This document shows positions 5,698 through 12,392 of a stretch of DNA of 22,142 nucleotides, piece after piece (the stretch's first letter is position 1; every line of letters starts with the position of its first letter). Below the pieces are notes generated by a model, which was given only the letters and a program-made list of their open reading frames with translations, was not told where the DNA came from and did not search any database. Source of the stretch: VRUE01 sp036525295 (GTDB lineage Bacteria; Actinomycetota; Thermoleophilia; Solirubrobacterales; 70-9); assembly GCA_036525295.1 (NCBI GenBank), contig DATDAQ010000035.1:1-22142 (forward strand), read 5' to 3'. The position numbers and the translations under genes are program-made.

Positions 5698-6738
5698 ATG
5701 TTTCGACCACATCGTGGCCGTGCGAACACGGCTGCGCAAACCAGGCGGTCGCCGGCCAGGCGACTTCTCGCTCCGGCCATCGCATCGGTGACTGCGCTTG
5801 CGCTCTTCGCGGCCGTGGGCGCGCAGGCTTCCACGATCACCATCGGCAGCGTCCTGCCGCCCGGTTCCACACCTACGGAATTCGGAGGGGTACAGACGTT
5901 CTTCAATACCGCCCTTCCCGAGAAGGGCGCCAATCTCGTCTCACCGGTGAACGGTGCGATCGTGCGCTGGCGCGTACAGGGCGCCGAGGGCGGCCCGTTC
6001 TTCCTGCGGATCCTCCGGCCCAACGGCTCCGGCGGTTACAGCGCAATGGGTACCAGCAACCCGGCAACGCCCTCTGGAACCGGCCTGCAGACCTTCAGCA
6101 CGAACCTCCCGATCCGTGCGGGAGACCTGATCGGGGTCGACCCGAGCAACGCCACCGACAAGATCGGCGTCGCCGACGTCGCCGGGGCGAGCTTTGGCTT
6201 CGTCTTCCCGCCACCCTTCGACGGAGCGACGGTTGCCCCCAGCGGCACCGTCTCGGGCAAAGAGGTCGAGCTCAGCGCAGAAGTCCAGCCGACCCCAGCC
6301 GTCACCTTGATCGAGCCAGGCTTCGGCCCGGTCGCCGGCGGCACGTCGGTGAAGATCACCGGCACCGACTTCAACGCGGCGAGCGCGGTCAAGTTCGGCT
6401 CGGTTCCCGCGACCGGCTTCACGGTCGAATCGGACACCCAGATCACGGCGATCGCCCCGCGCAGCACCACGGTCGGAGCGGTCGACGTCACCGTCACCAC
6501 ACTGGCTGGGACCAGCCCCGCCGTCAGGGCCGACCGGTACTTCTACGAAGGCTGCGTCGTCCCCAGGCTGAAGGGCAAGAGGCTGAAGCCAGTCAAAAAG
6601 GCGCTGCACCGAGCCGACTGCAAGCTCGGCAAGGTCAAGCGCGCCGAGGGAAAGCCGGGCAAGGTGCTCAAGCAGAACCCCAAGCCGGGCAAGGTGCTCA
6701 AGTCAGGCTCCAAAGTGCGCGTCACGGTGGGCCAGTAG
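5698..6738 (+). CDS. Secreted TIG (IPT) plus PASTA domain protein
   Basis: 346 residues. The start is set by AAGGAGG at 5683-5689, 8 nt before the ATG at 5698; the ATG at 5691 is out of frame and too close. A long basic N-terminus (residues 1-22) precedes a hydrophobic signal segment (23-45, cleavage near AQAS). Residues 46-195 are a beta-rich region without a recognised domain. Residues 200-283 are an IPT/TIG immunoglobulin-like domain (VTLIEPGFGPVAGGTSVKITGTDF, then VKFGSVPAT.FTVESDTQITAIAP). Residues 285-346 are a PASTA-like module (CVVPRLKGKRLKPVKKALHRADCKLGKV) with Cys286 and Cys308 and two KPGKVLK units. PASTA modules bind peptidoglycan fragments or mediate cell-wall attachment, so a wall-associated exoprotein is inferred. 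There is no kinase or penicillin-binding domain. Confidence 0.85.
   Translation: MFRPHRGRANTAAQTRRSPARRLLAPAIASVTALALFAAVGAQASTITIGSVLPPGSTPTEFGGVQTFFNTALPEKGANLVSPVNGAIVRWRVQGAEGGPFFLRILRPNGSGGYSAMGTSNPATPSGTGLQTFSTNLPIRAGDLIGVDPSNATDKIGVADVAGASFGFVFPPPFDGATVAPSGTVSGKEVELSAEVQPTPAVTLIEPGFGPVAGGTSVKITGTDFNAASAVKFGSVPATGFTVESDTQITAIAPRSTTVGAVDVTVTTLAGTSPAVRADRYFYEGCVVPRLKGKRLKPVKKALHRADCKLGKVKRAEGKPGKVLKQNPKPGKVLKSGSKVRVTVGQ
6652..6702 (+). repeat. Exact 21-bp direct repeat inside the PASTA coding region
   Basis: The 21-nt word encoding KPGKVLK occurs at 6652-6672 and again at 6682-6702, identical and 30 bp apart. It makes the last part of the PASTA module locally repetitive. It is probably a small in-frame duplication. 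Confidence 0.8.
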
Positions 6739-6760
6739 GCCCCGATCCATCGGCACTCGA

Positions 6761-6802
6761 ACAACGCCCCGAGCAGCGACACCACGCTGCTCGGGGCGTT
6801 GT
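6761..6802. terminator. Strong bidirectional hairpin terminator
   Basis: A perfect 18-bp inverted repeat: the 5' arm 6761-6778 begins ACAACGCCCCGAGCAG, the 3' arm is 6785-6802, and the loop is the 6-nt ACACCA. It lies 22 nt past the TIG/PASTA stop and 4 nt past the stop of the convergent membrane-protein gene at 6807. There is no U-tract, in line with actinobacterial terminators. Confidence 0.8.
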
Positions 6803-6806
6803 CGGC

Positions 6807-7055
6807 TCAGAGGGTCAGCGCGTCGCTGACGTTGCTGCGGCCCGGGTAGCGATGACCGGTCTGGATCAGCTTGGCTTCGTCGTAGAACCGGCCGGCCCAC
6901 CAGGAGTCCGCACGCGCAAGACGCGTCGCCGCGAGGATGGCCGGGATCCCGAGCAGCACGAACAGGCCGACGATGCTCAGGGCGTAGCGCCCCTTCAGGC
7001 AGCCGACGATGGCAAACGGCGACATCATGAGCGCGACGGCGAGGAGGGGAGGCAT
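6807..7055 (-). CDS. Small two-span membrane protein, unknown
   Basis: 82 residues with two hydrophobic segments: LLAVALMMSPFAIVGCL (about 4-20) and ALSIVGLFVLLGIPAILAA (about 25-43). A short RLARADSWW motif and a polar C-terminal tail (FYDEAKLIQTGHRYPGRSN) follow. The ATG at 7055 has GGGAGG 3 nt upstream; the long upstream extension in this frame is a shadow of the dehydrogenase gene. It starts 32 nt after the acyl-CoA dehydrogenase stop on the same strand, so it may be the last gene of that operon. No family recognised. Confidence 0.65.
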   Translation of the reverse strand: MPPLLAVALMMSPFAIVGCLKGRYALSIVGLFVLLGIPAILAATRLARADSWWAGRFYDEAKLIQTGHRYPGRSNVSDALTL

Positions 7056-7087
7056 AGCCCTCCCATCGGCCGTGGATCCCGGGGTCT

Positions 7088-8332
7088 TTAACGAGAGACG
7101 AAGCCGAAGAGGTGGCCGGCGATGTTGCGGATCTGGATCTCTTCGGAGCCCTCGGTGATCCGGTAGCGGCGGTGGTGTCGGTAGATGTGCTCGAACTGCT
7201 TGTGCCGCGTGTAGCCGACGCCGCCATGCACCTGCATAGCCCGGTCCGCGGCGTCGCAGACGAGGCGGTTGGCGCGGTAGTTGCACATCGAGACCTTGTC
7301 GCTGACCCCGCTGATCCGACCCTTGCCGCTGTCCATCTCGTGGGCCGTCTTTCGCACCAAGCCGCGCAGCATCTCGATCTCGGTCGCGAGCTCGACCAGC
7401 GGCCACTGGATCGCCTGTCGCTCGGCGAGGGGCTTGCCGAACGTCTTGCGCTCGCGCGCGTAGGCGACCGACTGGGTCACGCAGTAATCAGCCGCGCCGA
7501 CTCCTGAGGCCGCCTGCCGGATGCGGTTCTCGTGGACGAAGAACATCGCCGTGGCGAGCCCCCTCCCCTCCTCGCCGAGGATCGCCCCGTCTGGCACCCG
7601 CACGTCCTTCAAAATCACCTCGGCGTGGTCGGTCGGCATGTTGAAAGTCCAGTGCATATAGGGGACCTCGACGCCGGGAGCGTCGGTGGGGACGATGAAC
7701 GCGGAGATCCCCTCGGCCGCACCCGGATCGCCGGAGGTGCGGGCGAAGACGATCGCGTGGCGGGCGAAGCCGAGCCCGCTGATGAAGCGCTTGGCCCCGT
7801 CGATCACCCAGTCGCCGCCGTCCCTGACCGCCGTCGTCTGCAGCCAGGTCGCGTCGCTGCCGTGGTCGGGCTCGGTCAGGCCGAAGGCGAACGCCAGCTC
7901 GCCGGAGATCGAACCCGAGAGGAAAGCGTCCTTCTGCTCGGCGCTGCCGAACTGCTCGAGGATCAGCGGGAAGACGAGGTTGCCGACCACCGAGGACTCC
8001 ATCTGCAGGTCGTTGTGCAGGCCCAGCCCCTTCGCCGCGAGGTGGTCGCGGATCACGGCCATCCCGAGGTTGGTCCCGTCGCGCCCGCCCATCCTCTCCG
8101 GCAACGCGTAGCGGTAGAAGCCGGCAGCGTCGGCCCGCCGCCGCATCTCCTCGAGCAGCTCGACCCACTCCCGCGAGTGAACCCCGTCGTTCTCCCAGTC
8201 CGTGCGCTTCCACTCGCGACGGTGGTCGAAGAACTGCATGTTCTCGGCTTCGAGGGGCTCGATCTCGCGCTCGATGAAGGCATCCAGCTCGGCGATGAAG
8301 TCGAGGAGATCCTGGGGCAGCGTGTAGTCCAT
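7088..8332 (-). CDS. Acyl-CoA dehydrogenase
   Basis: 414 residues, standard length for the FAD-dependent acyl-CoA dehydrogenase family. The N-terminal helical domain is DYTLPQDLLDFIAELDAFIEREI. FAD-binding strands include FGLTEPDHGSDATWLQTTA and WVIDGAKRFISG. The C-terminal helical domain has YARERKTFGKPLAERQAIQW, AMQVHGGVGYTR and RYRITEGSEEIQIRNIAG. Glu394 in ITEGSEE matches the catalytic base position used by medium-chain enzymes. It catalyses alpha,beta-dehydrogenation of an acyl-CoA and passes electrons to ETF. The chain type is not readable from sequence. It starts 6 nt after the DUF6285 gene and is the fourth gene of the SDR-phosphotransferase-DUF6285-dehydrogenase unit. Confidence 0.95.
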   Translation of the reverse strand: MDYTLPQDLLDFIAELDAFIEREIEPLEAENMQFFDHRREWKRTDWENDGVHSREWVELLEEMRRRADAAGFYRYALPERMGGRDGTNLGMAVIRDHLAAKGLGLHNDLQMESSVVGNLVFPLILEQFGSAEQKDAFLSGSISGELAFAFGLTEPDHGSDATWLQTTAVRDGGDWVIDGAKRFISGLGFARHAIVFARTSGDPGAAEGISAFIVPTDAPGVEVPYMHWTFNMPTDHAEVILKDVRVPDGAILGEEGRGLATAMFFVHENRIRQAASGVGAADYCVTQSVAYARERKTFGKPLAERQAIQWPLVELATEIEMLRGLVRKTAHEMDSGKGRISGVSDKVSMCNYRANRLVCDAADRAMQVHGGVGYTRHKQFEHIYRHHRRYRITEGSEEIQIRNIAGHLFGFVSR

Positions 8333-8338
8333 TGGGCC

Positions 8339-8752
8339 TTACCTGCCTTTGTCGGAGGTGTTCGAATCTGGAGTCCCGCCGCCAGAGGGCATCTGGAGGA
8401 TCAGGTCGGCGTCCTCGGGTTCGACGTAGCGCGGGTTCCAGAGGCCGAGCCTCTCGACCACGTTGCGTCGCGTGACCTCGACCACCTCGTCGAGGCGGTC
8501 GTCGAGCTCGCCGGCTCGGATTGCCCCCGCCAGCTTCTCGTCGTCGCCGAACCCCAGCGCCGCCAGGCGCTCCGCGTGTCCCTTCGCCTGCGCCGGCCCG
8601 AGCACGATCTCGCGCTCGACCGTCGCGGCGACGTTGGCGGCGACGCGAGCCATGAAGCTGAGGCGCCCTTCCGTTCCCGGCATCACGTCCTGCTCGAGGA
8701 AGGCTCCCAGGGCCTCGACCAGCTCGGCCGTGCTCGGCACGCCGCGCGCCAT
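8339..8752 (-). CDS. DUF6285 domain protein
   Basis: 137 residues, mostly helical: STAELVEALGAFLEQDVMPGTEGRLSFMARVAANVAATVEREI, then GDDEKLAGAIRAGELDDRLDEVVEVTRRNVVERLGLWNPRY. This is the usual sequence of the DUF6285 family, which is known for sitting between a phosphotransferase and an acyl-CoA dehydrogenase gene. Its function is unknown; the constant neighbourhood suggests an accessory to the phosphotransferase or dehydrogenase. Its ATG follows the phosphotransferase stop codon with a single base between, so translation is probably coupled. Confidence 0.88.
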   Translation of the reverse strand: MARGVPSTAELVEALGAFLEQDVMPGTEGRLSFMARVAANVAATVEREIVLGPAQAKGHAERLAALGFGDDEKLAGAIRAGELDDRLDEVVEVTRRNVVERLGLWNPRYVEPEDADLILQMPSGGGTPDSNTSDKGR

Positions 8753-8753
8753 C

Positions 8754-9755
8754 TCAGCCGCTCCGCCCGTCGAGGTACAGCAGGACGTCGTACTCCTGCT
8801 CCCATACGCGGCGGCCGATCGCCGCAAGCTCGATCGAGCGCACGCCCCCGGAGAGATGCCGGGAGGCCTGGACCATGCACCCGACGCCCCACCAGACGCT
8901 GCTGAAGAGCTCCCACCAGCGGACGAGCTCGGGGTCGACGCGCTGCCCCGAGACCTTTTCGTAGCCTCGGAACAGGTCGGCGTAATCGCCGAAGCCGCCG
9001 ACCGGACTCTCGACGACCCCGAAGCGCCAGCACCGCGCGCAGAGGTACCCCAGGTCCTCCATCGGGTCCCCCAGGCGAACGAGCTCCCAGTCGAGCACCG
9101 CGCGGATGCCGTCGGGGCAGACCAGCAGGTTGCCGTTGCGAAAGTCGCCGTGGACAACGCTGACAGTCCCGGCGTCGGGCCGGTTCCGCTCCAGCCAGCG
9201 CATCCCCAGCTCGAGGGCCGGGCTGCTCTCCTCGAAGAAGTCGAGGGCGCCGCGCAGCTGCCCGAGGGAGTCTGGGGTCTCCAGCCCCTCCACCTCCTCT
9301 GGCGGGATCGCATGGACCCGGGCGAGGATCTCTCCGCAGCGCTCGGCCAGGTGCGGACGAATACCGGCGTACGCGTCGTCGCGCAGGATGCGGCGCGGGA
9401 CCGTCTCGCCCTCGACGAAGTCCATCAGGATGAAGGGGGCGTCGAGAGCGGCGGGGTCGCTGCCGTGGGCGATCAGCTTCGGCACCGGCACGCCGGCACG
9501 CGCCGCGGCTTCGATCGCGGTCGCCTCGCGCCGCATCGCCTCTCCGGCCCGGTCCGCCTTCGGTGGGTCGCGGCGCAGGATCAGCGGTCGCTCGGCGCCG
9601 CTGGTGAAAACCGCGTCGAAAGCCCAGGTCTCGCGGCTGGCGCCGCCGGTCAGTCGCCGCAGGTTGCGCACCTCGGCCCCCGGCTCCGAGCACGCGTCCG
9701 CTACCACGGTGCGCAGTTGCTCGGCGAGTTGCTCAGAAGGCGCGGTAGCCACCAT
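8754..9755 (-). CDS. APH-like phosphotransferase family protein
   Basis: 333 residues with the aminoglycoside/choline-kinase-like fold. Visible elements are a nucleotide loop LTGGASRETWAFDA (35-48), LILRRDPP (59-65), the catalytic loop VVHGDFRNGNLLV with H202-G-D204 and N209, and the metal-binding DWE at D222 (VLDWELVRLGDP). It resembles the ACAD10/11-like kinases encoded next to acyl-CoA dehydrogenases, which are thought to phosphorylate hydroxy-acyl substrates, rather than true antibiotic kinases. The first 23 bp overlap the 3' end of the SDR gene, and an alternative GTG at 9752 is equally possible. No ribosome binding site is visible, consistent with coupling. Confidence 0.9.
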   Translation of the reverse strand: MVATAPSEQLAEQLRTVVADACSEPGAEVRNLRRLTGGASRETWAFDAVFTSGAERPLILRRDPPKADRAGEAMRREATAIEAAARAGVPVPKLIAHGSDPAALDAPFILMDFVEGETVPRRILRDDAYAGIRPHLAERCGEILARVHAIPPEEVEGLETPDSLGQLRGALDFFEESSPALELGMRWLERNRPDAGTVSVVHGDFRNGNLLVCPDGIRAVLDWELVRLGDPMEDLGYLCARCWRFGVVESPVGGFGDYADLFRGYEKVSGQRVDPELVRWWELFSSVWWGVGCMVQASRHLSGGVRSIELAAIGRRVWEQEYDVLLYLDGRSG

Positions 9756-10500
9756 CGATCAGGAAGGAGTCGCCGGTGTGGTACTCGCTCGCCGGACTGG
9801 CGAGGTAGACGGCGATCCCTGCGAAGTCGGCCGGGGTGCCCCAACGGCGGGCGGGGATCCGCGGCAGCACGCGATCGATGAACGGCTGCCAGGCGAGCAT
9901 CTCCTCGGTCATCGCCGATTCGACCCAGCCCGGCAGGATCGAGTTTGCCCGGATGCCGTATTTCGAGAGCTCGACCGCGCAGGAATTGACCATCGAGACA
10001 AGTCCTCCCTTGGAGGCCGCGTAGTTCTGCCCCCGCGGCTGCCCGGAGAGCGCCGCGAGGCTGGCGACCCCGACCAGGCTGCCGCTTTCCCCGTGCTCAA
10101 CCATGTTGCGCGCAGCTCCCTGCAGGGTCAGGAAGGCCCCGTTGAGGTTCACCGCCAAGACGCGCTGGAACTCCTCGGGCGACATCTCGAGGAAGCGCTG
10201 GCCCCCAGCCGCGACCCCGGCGCAGGCGAAACAGGAGTCGATCCGGCCAAGCCGCTCGAGGGTCTCCGCAAAGCCGGCCTCGACCTCATCGGCGGAGCTG
10301 ACGTCACAGCGAACCGCGACGACCTCTCCCCCGTGACTGGCGATCCGCTCCCGAGCCGCCTCGTTGCGCTCCTCGGTGCGCCCCCAGATGCAGACGCTCG
10401 CCCCAGCGGCGGCAAGACCCTCGGCCATGCCGAGCCCGATGCCGCTGTTGCCGCCGGTGATCAGCGCGACGTGGCCGGACAAGTCGAACGGGTTACTCAT
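9733..10500 (-). CDS. Short-chain dehydrogenase/reductase (SDR)
   Basis: 255 residues, classical SDR size. The Rossmann glycine motif TGGNSGIG is at 15-22. Ser147 lies in VGVASLAALSG, and Tyr160/Lys164 are in YAASK. The usual NNAG is replaced by ACAG (93-96). The C-terminal half has LPGWVESAMTEEM and the ending FLIDGGYRAF. It is an NAD(P)-dependent oxidoreductase, with a hydroxyacyl or keto substrate inferred from its operon partners. The ATG at 10500 has GGGAGAGAG upstream; the longer frame to 10773 runs through the divergent gene and is rejected. It is the first gene of the acyl-CoA module. Confidence 0.93.
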   Translation of the reverse strand: MSNPFDLSGHVALITGGNSGIGLGMAEGLAAAGASVCIWGRTEERNEAARERIASHGGEVVAVRCDVSSADEVEAGFAETLERLGRIDSCFACAGVAAGGQRFLEMSPEEFQRVLAVNLNGAFLTLQGAARNMVEHGESGSLVGVASLAALSGQPRGQNYAASKGGLVSMVNSCAVELSKYGIRANSILPGWVESAMTEEMLAWQPFIDRVLPRIPARRWGTPADFAGIAVYLASPASEYHTGDSFLIDGGYRAF

Positions 10501-10525
10501 ATCTCTCTCCCAGATTGACGCGACG

Positions 10526-10531
10526 ATGATA
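10526..10531 (-). promoter_or_regulatory. Candidate -10 box (TATCAT) of the SDR/acyl-CoA operon
   Basis: TATCAT on the minus strand, 25 nt upstream of the ATG at 10500, giving a leader of about 18 nt that contains the GGGAGAG ribosome binding site. The -35 is not convincing. Confidence 0.45.
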
Positions 10532-10583
10532 CGGATCAGGCATCGAGCGTCCCAGTCTCGAGGGAGCGTTACCCAACTGTCGC

Positions 10584-10589
10584 TACCCT
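10584..10589 (+). promoter_or_regulatory. Candidate -10 box (TACCCT) for the nucleotidyltransferase pair
   Basis: TACCCT ends 8 nt before the ATG at 10598. No Shine-Dalgarno sequence lies between, so a leaderless transcript is likely. The same TACCCT hexamer precedes the gene at 11884. Confidence 0.5.
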
Positions 10590-10597
10590 GACCGGGA

Positions 10598-10882
10598 ATG
10601 ACCGGCTTCTCGACGCTCGAGATCCTCCCTGGTGGCGACCTCGTCGCGCAAGGCGCCGCAGACTTGAATGCTGGACGTGAGTCCGTCGAGGCGCTGCTCG
10701 TTTCAATCGGCGCCCCACGCTTGCATGCAGTTGGAATCGAGCTTTCCAACCCGATCGAGTCTCCCGAGCACAAGCTCTATGCCCTGCTCGCTCGCGAGAA
10801 GGGCAACGCCGCCCACTCTGCCTACAACGCCCTGATCCGCCGGCTCGTCAGCTTCGAGCGAGCGGCCGCATGCGCGAGCTAG
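10598..10882 (+). CDS. Small protein upstream of a nucleotidyltransferase, putative partner/antitoxin
   Basis: 94 residues, no recognised family. The N-terminal part (MTGFSTLEILPGGDLVAQGAADLNAGRESVEALLVSIGAPRL) precedes a helical C-terminal half (SPEHKLYALLAREKGNAAHSAYNALIRRLVSFERAA) that is basic and could bind nucleic acid or a partner. The start codon has no Shine-Dalgarno sequence but lies 8 nt after a TACCCT box. Its last 13 bp overlap the nucleotidyltransferase gene, so the two are translationally coupled. That order and overlap resemble antitoxin-toxin pairs; this is inference from context only. Confidence 0.65.
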   Translation: MTGFSTLEILPGGDLVAQGAADLNAGRESVEALLVSIGAPRLHAVGIELSNPIESPEHKLYALLAREKGNAAHSAYNALIRRLVSFERAAACAS

Positions 10883-11391
10883 CCGACTCGACCCGCATCG
10901 AGCGGTTCATGCACGAGCTGGGTCGGGCGGTCGACGTGGACGGCCGCGTCTATCTGGCCGGCGGCGCGACCGCGGTCCTCCACGGCTGGCGAGACACGAC
11001 CATCGACGTCGACATCAAGCTCATCCCCGACCGCGACGAGATCCTTCGAGAGATACCCCGGCTCAAGGAGAGACTGAACCTGAACATCGAGCTGGCAGCC
11101 CCATCGGACTTCATCCCCCTCCCCAAGGGCTGGGAGGAGCGAAGTCTGCTCATCCGCACGGAGGGCAAGCTCGCGTTCCACCATTTCGATCCCGTTGCCC
11201 AAGCACTCTCGAAGGCCGAGCGCGGACACGACCAGGACGTTCGCGACATCCAGGAGATGATCGCCGCCGGCCTGGTGAATCCAGCCGAGGTCCTAATCCA
11301 GTTCGAGGCGATCGAGTCCGAGCTGTACAAGTTCCCGGCAATCGATCCCGTTTCATTTCGCAAGGCCGTAGAGGACCTGTTCACAAACTAG
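10870..11391 (+). CDS. DUF6036-like nucleotidyltransferase
   Basis: 173 residues with the start of a polymerase-beta-like nucleotidyltransferase fold. GRVYLAGGATAVLHGWRDTTIDVDIKL carries the GG motif (residues 35-36) followed by the metal-binding D-x-D (DVD). A later segment KLAFHHFDPVAQALSKAERGHDQDVRDI matches the 'KL.R....D..DI' region of AbiEii/DUF6036-type proteins. These enzymes transfer NMPs to proteins or RNA, and several family members are toxins of two-component systems. The exact substrate is unknown. It overlaps the small gene at 10598 by 13 bp. No mobile signature was recognised. Confidence 0.82.
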   Translation: MRELADSTRIERFMHELGRAVDVDGRVYLAGGATAVLHGWRDTTIDVDIKLIPDRDEILREIPRLKERLNLNIELAAPSDFIPLPKGWEERSLLIRTEGKLAFHHFDPVAQALSKAERGHDQDVRDIQEMIAAGLVNPAEVLIQFEAIESELYKFPAIDPVSFRKAVEDLFTN

Positions 11392-11458
11392 AGGCGGCTG
11401 GAGTGTCAGAAGGGACTACCGGAGGGTCGAGCGCGCTCACGATTCGTACATAATCGGC

Positions 11459-11884
11459 TCAGACGGCTCGAGCAAACAAGAAGACTCCGAAGGCGACACC
11501 GATGGCAGCGAGTGACCAGAACCAGATCCTCGCGTAGGCCCCGATCAGTCCATAGTTTCGCGGCCCTCTCCCCTGAGCCCCATCCAGATACGCGGCGTTG
11601 GCCAGTTCTTCGGCCCCCAGACCCCTTTCGGCAGTGGTTTCGGCCAGCAGGCGGCGAGCGGCGTCAGCCTGACTCGCACGGACCATTACTCGCTGCGCAC
11701 TATGAGGCAGAAGGCCGATGCCCAGCAACGGCCCATCGAAGCCGACCGGCTGCAGGATGCTGGGAATACCGCCAGCTTGGAGCAGGCCCTGGATCATCTC
11801 ACCTTCCGGGAGATTCCCCGCGAAGGCGACCTGCACCAGATCCACATCCGACAGGTCATCGGGGGACGTAGCGGTCTCTCCCAT
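11459..11884 (-). CDS. DUF2007-type protein with C-terminal membrane anchor
   Basis: 141 residues. Residues 15-83 (VDLVQVAFAGNLPEGEMIQGLLQAGGIPSILQP, then QRVMVRASQADAARRLLAE) match the DUF2007 'putative signal transducing protein' pattern, a small ACT-like alpha/beta fold. A polar linker leads to one hydrophobic span near the C-terminus (WFWSLAAIGVAFGVFLFARAV). It is probably a cytoplasmic domain anchored in the membrane by its tail. The role is unknown. The ATG at 11884 has no ribosome binding site but a TACCCT box 10 nt upstream, so it may be leaderless. tRNA-Met lies 49 nt upstream on the same strand. Confidence 0.8.
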   Translation of the reverse strand: MGETATSPDDLSDVDLVQVAFAGNLPEGEMIQGLLQAGGIPSILQPVGFDGPLLGIGLLPHSAQRVMVRASQADAARRLLAETTAERGLGAEELANAAYLDGAQGRGPRNYGLIGAYARIWFWSLAAIGVAFGVFLFARAV

Positions 11885-11894
11885 GGTCGCCCAA

Positions 11895-11900
11895 AGGGTA
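11895..11900 (-). promoter_or_regulatory. Candidate -10 box (TACCCT) for the DUF2007 gene
   Basis: TACCCT on the minus strand, 10 nt upstream of the ATG at 11884 and downstream of the tRNA-Met 3' end. It would give a leader of only a few bases. Confidence 0.4.
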
Positions 11901-11932
11901 GTCGTGCCAATCCCGAAGTGACTCGTTCGCGA

Positions 11933-12006
11933 TGGGGCGGGAAGGACTCGAACCTTCGACCGACGGATTATGAGTCCGCTGCTCTGACCAACTGAGCTAC
12001 CGCCCC
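11933..12006 (-). tRNA. tRNA-Met (anticodon CAT)
   Basis: A full cloverleaf on the minus strand: acceptor GGGGCGG/CCGCCCC (7 perfect pairs), D stem GCTC/GAGC, anticodon stem GCGGA/TCCGT around CTCATAA with anticodon CAT, T stem GAAGG/CCTTC with loop TTCGAGT, and discriminator A. CCA is not encoded. The G1-C72 pair argues against an initiator tRNA. Elongator Met is most likely; a lysidine-modified Ile-CAT cannot be fully excluded. It begins 20 nt after the HPt stop. Confidence 0.93.
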
Positions 12007-12026
12007 GGATCGTTGGGAGCGTAACG

Positions 12027-12392
12027 CTAGGCGCTGAAGAGCTGGGCCAGGGAGCGGCCGACGTCGGGGGGCTCTTCTTCGCCTTTGGCCGCCGCGGCGG
12101 CGCCTTCGGCGAGGGCCTTGGCGGCGTCGGCTATCTGGTGGGTGCGGCCGCCGCGGATGGTGCCGGTCTTCTTCGCTTCGTCGAGGTCGGATTCCATCAG
12201 GCCGGCCAGCTCGGCCAGGCGGCGCAGGCCGACGACGCCGGCGGCGCCGCGGAGGGCGTGGGCCTCCATGCGCATCGTCTCGAAGTCCGTCGTCTCGGTC
12301 GCCAGGCCGGCGGCGATCACGTCGCAGCGGCGGCGGGCCTCCTCGGCAAAGGAGGCCAGCAGCTCGGCGTCAGGGCTCGTCTTCTCGCTCAT
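12027..12392 (-). CDS. HPt (histidine phosphotransfer) domain protein
   Basis: 121 residues, all helical. The signature AHALRGAAGVVGL (44-56) matches the HPt consensus, with His45 as the phosphorylated residue and the K/R-G-(A/S)-(A/S) turn R48-G49-A50-A51. Helices before (LLASFAEEARRRCDVIAAGL) and after (RRLAELAGLMESDLDEAKK) complete the four-helix bundle. HPt proteins shuttle phosphate between receiver domains of multistep phosphorelays; no kinase or receiver gene is in this window, so the partner is elsewhere. Its ATG overlaps the stop of the thioredoxin-like lipoprotein gene by four bases (ATGA), implying coupled translation. Confidence 0.88.
   Translation of the reverse strand: MSEKTSPDAELLASFAEEARRRCDVIAAGLATETTDFETMRMEAHALRGAAGVVGLRRLAELAGLMESDLDEAKKTGTIRGGRTHQIADAAKALAEGAAAAAKGEEEPPDVGRSLAQLFSA

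Noticed and set aside
5698..6738. PknB-type kinase fragment because of the PASTA module
   Set aside because: There is no kinase domain or transmembrane stop; the N-terminus is a signal peptide followed by TIG and PASTA.
5691..7091. 466-codon plus-strand frame using the ATG right after AAGGAGG
   Set aside because: The spacing of 1 nt is too short for initiation, the translation is Arg/Gly/Gln-rich, and it runs through the terminator hairpin; the 5698 frame encodes signal peptide, TIG and PASTA.
7532..8905. 457-codon plus-strand frame opposite the acyl-CoA dehydrogenase
   Set aside because: It is a shadow frame; the opposite strand encodes the complete dehydrogenase and DUF6285 proteins.
8754..9755. 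Aminoglycoside resistance gene
   Set aside because: It has the APH fold, but the neighbours (SDR, DUF6285, acyl-CoA dehydrogenase) point to acyl metabolism rather than antibiotic modification.
11392..11458. Intergenic gap between the nucleotidyltransferase and DUF2007 genes
   Set aside because: No convincing hairpin, promoter or ORF was seen in these 67 bases.
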